From positions 1 through 64,000 of the forward strand of contig NZ_JAMTCN010000010.1 in assembly GCF_024171865.1 (NCBI RefSeq): a stretch of DNA of 64,000 bases, given 5' to 3'. Source of the DNA: Prauserella aidingensis. GTDB lineage: Bacteria > Actinomycetota > Actinomycetes > Mycobacteriales > Pseudonocardiaceae. Position numbers and translations under genes: made by a program. Within the stretch, counting starts at the first letter, position 1. Each line of letters opens with the position of its first letter. Shown here in pieces: positions 58,912-64,000 of this stretch. The notes beneath the pieces are model-generated. The model was not told the DNA's origin and did no database searches. It saw nothing but the letters and a program-made list of their open reading frames with translations.

Positions 58912-60183
58912 GTGAGCTTCGTGAGAACCGCAGCAGGGCGAGGGCGTGCACGGCGCGGCGCCGCGCTGGTCGTTACCGCCGCATTCGTGCTCGCATCGTG
59001 CGGAAACCGCGTCGACGAGGGCGGCGACGCAGCGGCGCCGGAGTCCTGTGTGGACACCTCGAGTGATTCCGTCAAGGTCGGGTTCGTCAACTCGCTCTCC
59101 GGCACGATGGCCATCAGCGAGCAGACGGTGCACGACTCGCTGCAACTCGCCGCCGAGCAGATCAACGACAGTGGCGGCGTGCTCGGCAAACAGCTCGACG
59201 TCGTCAGCGAGGACGGCGCGTCCGAGCCCACCGTCTTCGCGGAGAAGGCGGGCAAGCTGATCAGCGACGACTGTGTGGCCGCGGTGTTCGGCGGCTGGAC
59301 CTCGTCGTCCCGCAAGGCGATGCTTCCCGTGGTCGAAGGGGCGAACTCGCTGCTGTTCTACCCCGTCCAGTACGAGGGCCTCGAAGCGTCGGACAACATC
59401 TTCTACACCGGTGCGACCACGAACCAGCAGATCGTGCCCGCGCTCGACTACCTGGCGGAGCAGGGCACCGAATCGCTGTTCCTCGTCGGCTCGGACTACG
59501 TCTTCCCGCGCACGGCCAACAAGATCATCAAGCAGTACGCCAAGGCCCACGACATCGAGATCGCGGGCGAGCAGTACGCCCCGCTGGGCCACACCGACTT
59601 CTCGACCATCAGCAACAAGGTGAAGGCGGCGGGCGCCGACGCGGTGTTCAACACGCTCAACGGCGATTCGAACGTCGCGTTCTTCAAGGAGTACCGCAAC
59701 TCCGGACTCACCGCCGACGACATGCCCGTCATGTCGGTGTCCATCGCCGAGGAGGAGGTCGACGGCATCGGCCTGCGCAACCTCGAAGGCCAGCTCACCG
59801 CCTGGAACTACTACCAGACCGTCGACACCCCGGAGAACGAGAAGTTCGTCGAGGCGTTCCGGTCCGAGTACGGCGACGACCGCGTCACCTCCGACCCGAT
59901 GGAGGCCGCCTACACCTCGCTGTATCTGTGGAAGGAAATGGTCGAGAAGGCCGAGTCGTTCGCGACCGACGACGTCCGCGAGGCCGCGGGCGGCGTGACG
60001 TTCGACGCGCCCGAGGGCACGGTCACCGTGAACGGCGACAACCAGCACATCGCCAAGACGTCCCGCGTGGGCGCGGTCGGCGACGACGGCCTGATCCACA
60101 CCGTGTGGGACTCCGGAGAGCCCATCGAACCGGACCCGTTCCTCGAGAGCTACGACTGGGCAGAGGGCCTGTCCGCGGGCTGA
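58912..60183 (+). CDS. urtA: Urea ABC transporter substrate-binding lipoprotein
   Basis: The GTG at 58912 gives 423 residues with a lipoprotein signal ending VLASC (Cys30). The domain is the UrtA type: VGFVNSLSGTMAISEQTVHDSLQLAAEQIN, VFGGWTSSSRKAMLPVVEGANSLLFYPVQYEGLE, IFYTGATTNQQIVPALDYL and EVDGIGLRNLEGQLTAWNYYQTVDTPEN. It binds urea outside the membrane for the urtBCDE importer, whose genes follow in order. The start is somewhat uncertain because no strong ribosome site is seen and a GTG at 58921 is in frame. Nitrogen control (GlnR) is typical of such operons, but no clear site was found. Confidence 0.92.
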   Translation: MSFVRTAAGRGRARRGAALVVTAAFVLASCGNRVDEGGDAAAPESCVDTSSDSVKVGFVNSLSGTMAISEQTVHDSLQLAAEQINDSGGVLGKQLDVVSEDGASEPTVFAEKAGKLISDDCVAAVFGGWTSSSRKAMLPVVEGANSLLFYPVQYEGLEASDNIFYTGATTNQQIVPALDYLAEQGTESLFLVGSDYVFPRTANKIIKQYAKAHDIEIAGEQYAPLGHTDFSTISNKVKAAGADAVFNTLNGDSNVAFFKEYRNSGLTADDMPVMSVSIAEEEVDGIGLRNLEGQLTAWNYYQTVDTPENEKFVEAFRSEYGDDRVTSDPMEAAYTSLYLWKEMVEKAESFATDDVREAAGGVTFDAPEGTVTVNGDNQHIAKTSRVGAVGDDGLIHTVWDSGEPIEPDPFLESYDWAEGLSAG

Positions 60184-60274
60184 GTCGCGGGCTGAGTCGC
60201 GCCGGGGCGCCCTGCGCACGGGCGCCCCGGCACCACCCGCACCTGCCCGGACCCACCGGTTCGAAAGGACCCTC

Positions 60275-61159
60275 GTGGACGCATTGTTCGCTCAGCTCTT
60301 CGCCGGACTGTCGCTCGGCTCCGTGCTCCTGCTCGCCGCGCTGGGACTGGCGCTGACGTTCGGCCAGATGGGCGTCATCAACATGGCGCACGGCGAGTTC
60401 ATGATGGCGGGCGCCTACACCGCGTTCGTCGTGCAGAGCGTCGTCGGTGACGCCGGACTGTCCCTGTTCGTGTCGCTGCCCGCCGGATTCCTCGTCGGCG
60501 GCGCGCTCGGTGTGTTGCTCGAAGCGACCCTGCTACGGCGCATGTACCACCGCCCACTCGACACGCTCCTCGTCACGTGGGGAGTGGCACTGATCCTGCA
60601 GCAGCTGGCCCGCGACATCTTCGGCGCGCCGAACGTGGAGGTCCGCGCGCCCGGCTGGCTCTCGGGCAACGTCGACCTCGGCTTGCTGCAGGTCTCGTCG
60701 GCGCGGCTGTTCATCATCGTGCTGTCCGTCGCGGCCGTGGTGGGCCTCGGCGTGCTGCTGAAGACGTCCCCGCTGGGCAGGCGGATCCGCGGCACCGTGC
60801 AGAGCCGCGACCTCGCCGAGACGGTCGGCGTGTCCACCCGCGCGACGGACCGGATGACGTTCTTCATCGGCTCCGGCCTGGCGGGTGTCGCGGGTGTGGC
60901 CCTGACCCTGCTCGGTTCGACGGGGCCGACGCTCGGCACCAACTACATCGTCGACGCGTTCCTCGTCGTCGTCGCCGGTGGCATCGGCCAGATCAAGGGA
61001 TGCGTGATCGCGGCGTTCGGCCTCGGCACCCTGCAGGCCGCGTTCGAGTACTCCACCACGGCCAGTCTCGCCAAGGTCGCGGTGCTCGTGGTCGTCGTGG
61101 TCTTCCTGCAGGCCCGGCCGCAGGGAATCTTCAGCGTGAAGACGAGGAGTCTGGTATGA
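60275..61159 (+). CDS. urtB: Urea ABC transporter permease UrtB
   Basis: The GTG at 60275 after AAGGA gives 294 residues with about eight membrane helices. Family motifs are LALTFGQMGVINMAHGEFMMAGAYTAFVVQ, the LIV-type EAT loop LLEATLLRRMYHRPLDTLLVTWGV, and GTNYIVDAFLVVVAGGIGQIKGCVIAAFGLG. It forms the channel with UrtC. It starts 91 bp after urtA and overlaps urtC by ATGA. The length is that of other bacterial UrtB proteins. Confidence 0.94.
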   Translation: MDALFAQLFAGLSLGSVLLLAALGLALTFGQMGVINMAHGEFMMAGAYTAFVVQSVVGDAGLSLFVSLPAGFLVGGALGVLLEATLLRRMYHRPLDTLLVTWGVALILQQLARDIFGAPNVEVRAPGWLSGNVDLGLLQVSSARLFIIVLSVAAVVGLGVLLKTSPLGRRIRGTVQSRDLAETVGVSTRATDRMTFFIGSGLAGVAGVALTLLGSTGPTLGTNYIVDAFLVVVAGGIGQIKGCVIAAFGLGTLQAAFEYSTTASLAKVAVLVVVVVFLQARPQGIFSVKTRSLV

Positions 61160-62238
61160 CCCCGATCGTGAGGCGCCACGGCGCCACCCTCGCGGGTTTC
61201 GCCGCCGTCGCCGTCGCACTGTTCGCCGTGGCACCGTCGGTGTTGTCGACGTTCCGGCTGTCGCTGCTGGGCCAGTTCGTGTGCTTCGCGATGGTCGCCG
61301 TCGGCATCGGCCTCGCCTGGGGCCGGGGCGGAATGCTCACCCTCGGCCAGGGCGTCTACTTCGGACTCGGCGCCTACGTCATGGCCATGCACATGAAGCT
61401 CGACGACGCGGGCCCCGGCGGCGTCCCCGACTTCATGCAGCTCTACGGCAACGGCGAGGTCCCGTTGTGGTGGGAGCCGTTCCGCTCACCGGTGATCACC
61501 CTGGTCGCCGTGGCGGCGATCCCGGCCGCGGTGGCGTTCGTCCTGGGCTGGGCGATCTTCCGGCGCGGCGTGCGCGGAGCCTACTTCGCCATTCTCTCGC
61601 AGGCACTCGCCGCGGCGTTCGCGATCCTGCTCATCGGGCAACAGGCGACCACCGGCGGCACGAACGGGCTCAACGGCTTCCGCTCGTTCTTCGGCTACGA
61701 CCTGTTCGACCCGGTGAACAAACGGATGCTGTTCTTCATCGCCTCCGGCGCACTGCTGCTGATGCTGCTGGCCGCCTGGCAGCTCTACCGTTCGCGCTAC
61801 GGCGAACTGCTCGTGGCCGTACGCGACCAGGAGCAACGTGTCCGGTTCCTCGGCTACGACCCGGCACTGGTCAAGACCGTCGCCTACGTGATCGCCGCCG
61901 TCATGGCAGGCATCGGCGGAGCGTTGTTCGTACCGATCGCGGGCATCGTCTCGCCGGACGACGTCGGCGTGGTCCCGTCCATCGGGTTCCTGATCGGCGT
62001 GGCGATCGGCGGCCGCGCGACCCTGTTCGGCCCCGCGCTCGGCGCGCTGATCGTGGCCTGGGCCGAGACGTCGCTGTCGGAGAGTTTCCCCTCGATGTGG
62101 ACGTACTTCCAGGGCGTGCTGTTCGTGGTCGTCGTGGCATTCCTGCCGCGTGGCTTCGCCTCCGTGTCGGCACTGTGGCGACGGCGGCCCACCCCGGCGA
62201 CCGAACCCGCACCGCAGCGACAGGAGGCCACGGTATGA
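61156..62238 (+). CDS. urtC: Urea ABC transporter permease UrtC
   Basis: The 360-residue permease starts at an ATG overlapping the urtB stop. It has ten or so hydrophobic segments. The UrtC features are GIGLAWGRGGMLTLGQGVYFGLGAYVMAMHMKL, TTGGTNGLNGFRSFFGYDLF and RDQEQRVRFLGYDPALVKTVAYVIAAVMAGIGGALFVPIAGIVSPDDVG. It pairs with UrtB. It overlaps urtD by ATGA, so the operon is translationally coupled. Confidence 0.94.
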   Translation: MTPIVRRHGATLAGFAAVAVALFAVAPSVLSTFRLSLLGQFVCFAMVAVGIGLAWGRGGMLTLGQGVYFGLGAYVMAMHMKLDDAGPGGVPDFMQLYGNGEVPLWWEPFRSPVITLVAVAAIPAAVAFVLGWAIFRRGVRGAYFAILSQALAAAFAILLIGQQATTGGTNGLNGFRSFFGYDLFDPVNKRMLFFIASGALLLMLLAAWQLYRSRYGELLVAVRDQEQRVRFLGYDPALVKTVAYVIAAVMAGIGGALFVPIAGIVSPDDVGVVPSIGFLIGVAIGGRATLFGPALGALIVAWAETSLSESFPSMWTYFQGVLFVVVVAFLPRGFASVSALWRRRPTPATEPAPQRQEATV

Positions 62239-63011
62239 GCATGACCGCCGACTACCTCGAACTCTCCGACGTGCGGGTGGAGTTCGACGGCTTCCGCGCC
62301 GTCGACGGAGTGTCCCTCACGGTGCTGCAAGGGGATCTGCGTTTCCTGATCGGCCCGAACGGCGCGGGCAAGACGACCCTCGTCGACGCGATCACCGGCC
62401 TCGCCCGCGCGGCCGGGTCGATCCGGTTCGGCAGGACCGAACTCCTCGGCCGCAAGGCGCACCGGATCGCACGGCTCGGTGTCGGCAGGACGTTCCAAAC
62501 CGCCAGCGTGTTCGAGGACCTGTCCGTGTTGCAGAACCTCGACATCGCCGCGGGCGCCGAACGCGGCCCCGTGACGATGCTGCGGGCCCGTGGCCGGACA
62601 CCCGAGCGGATCGACGAGACGTTGGAGACCGTCGGGCTCACGGCGCACCGCGACCTCAAGGCGGGGACGCTGTCCCACGGTCAGAAACAGTGGCTGGAGA
62701 TCGGCATGCTCCTGGTCCGGGACGCGCGGGTGCTGCTGCTCGACGAACCCGTCGCGGGCATGAGCGGCGAGGAACGCACGAGGACCGGCGAACTGCTCCG
62801 CCGCGTCGGCGCCGACCGGACGGTCGTGGTCGTCGAGCACGACATGGACTTCATGCGTTCGTTCGCGGACTCGGTGACCGTGTTGCACGCCGGTTCGGTG
62901 CTGTCCGAAGGCAGTGTGGCCGAGGTGCAGTCCGACCCACGGGTGCAGGAGGTCTACCTCGGCACCGCGCCCACCGACGCGGCGAACGACTCCGACGAGG
63001 CGGTGGCGTGA
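62235..63011 (+). CDS. urtD: Urea ABC transporter ATPase UrtD
   Basis: The 258-residue ATPase has Walker A GPNGAGKTT and, near LARAAGSIRFG, the LivG-like spacing. The signature is a weak LSHGQKQWLEIG in place of LSGG, as in other UrtD proteins. Walker B is VLLLDEPVAGMS and the switch His is in VVVVEHDMDFMRSF. It hydrolyses ATP for urea uptake with UrtE. CAGGAGG precedes its ATG. Its stop overlaps the urtE start (TGATG). Confidence 0.94.
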   Translation: MSMTADYLELSDVRVEFDGFRAVDGVSLTVLQGDLRFLIGPNGAGKTTLVDAITGLARAAGSIRFGRTELLGRKAHRIARLGVGRTFQTASVFEDLSVLQNLDIAAGAERGPVTMLRARGRTPERIDETLETVGLTAHRDLKAGTLSHGQKQWLEIGMLLVRDARVLLLDEPVAGMSGEERTRTGELLRRVGADRTVVVVEHDMDFMRSFADSVTVLHAGSVLSEGSVAEVQSDPRVQEVYLGTAPTDAANDSDEAVA

Positions 63012-63703
63012 TGCTCGAACTCGACGACCTCCACGTGGGCTACGGCCGCACGACCGTGGTGCACGGCGCGACCGTGCACGTGCCCGAAGGCGGGATCACC
63101 GCGGTGATGGGCCACAACGGAGCGGGCAAGACGACGTTGCTGCGCGCCGCCGTCGGACTGCTCGCACCGTCGCGGGGGCGGGTGCTGCTCGACGGCGACG
63201 ACGTCACGCGGCTGCGGCCCCACCGGCGCGTACGGCGCGGACTGGCCTACGTGCCACAGGGCCAGCAGAGCTTCCCCCAGCTCACGACGGCGGAGAACCT
63301 GCAGCTCGTCGCCGACACCCGCCCGCGCGGACGCGCCCGCACCGACGAGCTGCTCGATCTGTTCCCCGCGCTGCGCGAGGTGATGTCACGCAAGGCCGGC
63401 CTGCTCTCCGGTGGGCAGCGGCAGCAGCTGGCGATCGCCAGGGCGCTGATCACCGAACCGCGCGTGCTGATCCTCGACGAGCCCACCGAGGGCATCCAGC
63501 CGTCCGTCGTGGCCCAGATCGAACGCACGATCGCCGACCTGACGAGCGGTGACGACCTGTCGGTGCTGCTGGTGGAACAGCACATCGGTTTCGCGTTGTC
63601 GGTGGCGGACCGCTACTACGTCCTCGCCTCGGGCCGGGTCACCTCGTCCGGCGACGGCGGCGACGATTCCCACGCGACGGTCCGCGCCGCGATGGCGATC
63701 TGA
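63011..63703 (+). CDS. urtE: Urea ABC transporter ATPase UrtE
   Basis: The 230-residue ATPase has Walker A GHNGAGKTT, YVPQGQQSFPQLTTAENLQL with the UrtE-type FPQLT, signature LSGGQRQQL, Walker B VLILDEPTEGIQPSV and switch His in LLVEQHIGFAL. It is the last gene of the urtABCDE operon. A hairpin at 63714-63752 follows. No urease gene is in the window; one may lie beyond the right edge. Confidence 0.94.
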   Translation: MLELDDLHVGYGRTTVVHGATVHVPEGGITAVMGHNGAGKTTLLRAAVGLLAPSRGRVLLDGDDVTRLRPHRRVRRGLAYVPQGQQSFPQLTTAENLQLVADTRPRGRARTDELLDLFPALREVMSRKAGLLSGGQRQQLAIARALITEPRVLILDEPTEGIQPSVVAQIERTIADLTSGDDLSVLLVEQHIGFALSVADRYYVLASGRVTSSGDGGDDSHATVRAAMAI

Positions 63704-63713
63704 GGATGCGGCC

Positions 63714-63752
63714 GACCCGGCGGTCCCGCACGGCCGCGCGTGCCGCCGGGTC
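63714..63752. terminator. Terminator after urtE
   Basis: GACCCGGCGG (63714-63723) pairs perfectly with CCGCCGGGTC (63743-63752). It begins 10 bp after the urtE stop and overlaps the stop codon of the convergent gene, so it can serve both. Confidence 0.6.
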
Positions 63753-64000
63753 AGCCACCGTGGTCGAAGCGGACGAACCTGACCTCACGGCCCAGTGCGC
63801 GGAAGTCCTCGTCGCTGCCGTCGACCCGGTAGCCCATGACGCGCGTCAGGCGTGCGGCGAGTTTCGGCGTCCTGCGGCCGTACTCGACCATCAGCTCCAC
63901 GCCCGTCTCGACGTCCAGCGCCGTCGCGGTCGCCGACGTACGTAACCGTCCGCTCTGGATGGTCACGGACGGGTTCTCGAGGATGTTCCGGTACCAGGCG
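63751..64000 (-). CDS. Deazaflavin-dependent nitroreductase-family protein, C-terminal part
   Basis: The gene is cut by the right edge; about 82 C-terminal codons are visible, and the frame is open to the last base. The segment AWYRNILENPSVTIQSGRLRTS, then ATALDVETGVEL and PKLAARLTRVMGYRVDGSDEDFRALGREVRFVRF, is typical of the DUF385/Ddn-like split-barrel family that uses F420 in actinobacteria. An activity cannot be assigned from this fragment. It is convergent with urtE. Confidence 0.7.
   Translation of the reverse strand, partial: AWYRNILENPSVTIQSGRLRTSATATALDVETGVELMVEYGRRTPKLAARLTRVMGYRVDGSDEDFRALGREVRFVRFDHGG

Overview
The window is high-GC DNA with short intergenic gaps, many GTG starts and frequent ATGA stop/start overlaps, which points to a filamentous actinomycete. 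The gene families fit the family Pseudonocardiaceae (Saccharomonospora, Prauserella or Amycolatopsis type): a DUF222/HNH nuclease, DUF3040, a WS/DGAT acyltransferase and a deazaflavin-type nitroreductase-fold protein. The taxon is inferred from these families; no marker gene was compared.

Layout. At 1-1.5 kb an HNH nuclease fragment sits beside two truncated genes that abut at a deletion scar. At 1.6-9.4 kb lie single metabolic genes: a CoA-binding protein, a ThDP enzyme, a glutathionyl-hydroquinone-reductase-like protein, a WS/DGAT, an aldo/keto reductase and an ArsR-MFS pair. At 9.4-16.3 kb two divergent promoter regions share a 12-bp GntR-type operator. They join a D-2-hydroxyacid dehydrogenase, an Asp/Glu-racemase-fold protein and a GntR regulator to a semialdehyde dehydrogenase, a class III aminotransferase and a DUF3830 protein. 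At 16.6-16.9 kb is a free-standing 27-codon gene with its own promoter and terminator. At 17.1-20.4 kb are a flavin dehydrogenase and a second ThDP enzyme. At 20.7-27.1 kb one coupled operon encodes a TRAP transporter, an arylmalonate-decarboxylase-like protein and a TauABC-type ABC importer. At 27.1-30.9 kb are flavin reductase, MDR, hydrolase and 2-hydroxyacid dehydrogenase genes. At 31-36 kb is a FadB/FadA pair divergent from a double-headed TetR regulator.

The main accessory block is 36.2-50.4 kb, all on the minus strand. It reads, in transcription order, acyl-CoA dehydrogenase, APH-type kinase, luciferase-like monooxygenase (LLM), AMP-forming CoA ligase, LLM, alpha/beta hydrolase, SDR, SnoaL-like protein, LLM, flavin reductase, RibBA, PucR/GAF regulator and SDR. 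I read it as a catabolic route in which an alcohol is oxidised to a ketone, FMN-dependent Baeyer-Villiger oxygenation gives an ester or lactone, and hydrolysis gives a hydroxy acid. CoA activation would follow, then removal of the gamma-hydroxyl by the kinase/acyl-CoA dehydrogenase pair, then beta-oxidation. RibBA and the flavin reductase would supply reduced FMN. Divergent from it are two acyl-CoA dehydrogenases behind a strong palindromic operator (50.6-53.2 kb).

At 53.5-58.4 kb are a Tat-exported flavin amine oxidase, a pyruvate-oxidase-like ThDP enzyme, purC and a DUF3040 membrane protein. At 58.9-63.7 kb is a complete urtABCDE urea ABC transporter, and a partial nitroreductase-fold gene closes the window. 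Two convergent intergenic regions (31.0 and 55.3 kb) carry degenerate tandem arrays with an exact 21-bp period. No rRNA, tRNA, CRISPR array or transposase was recognised.
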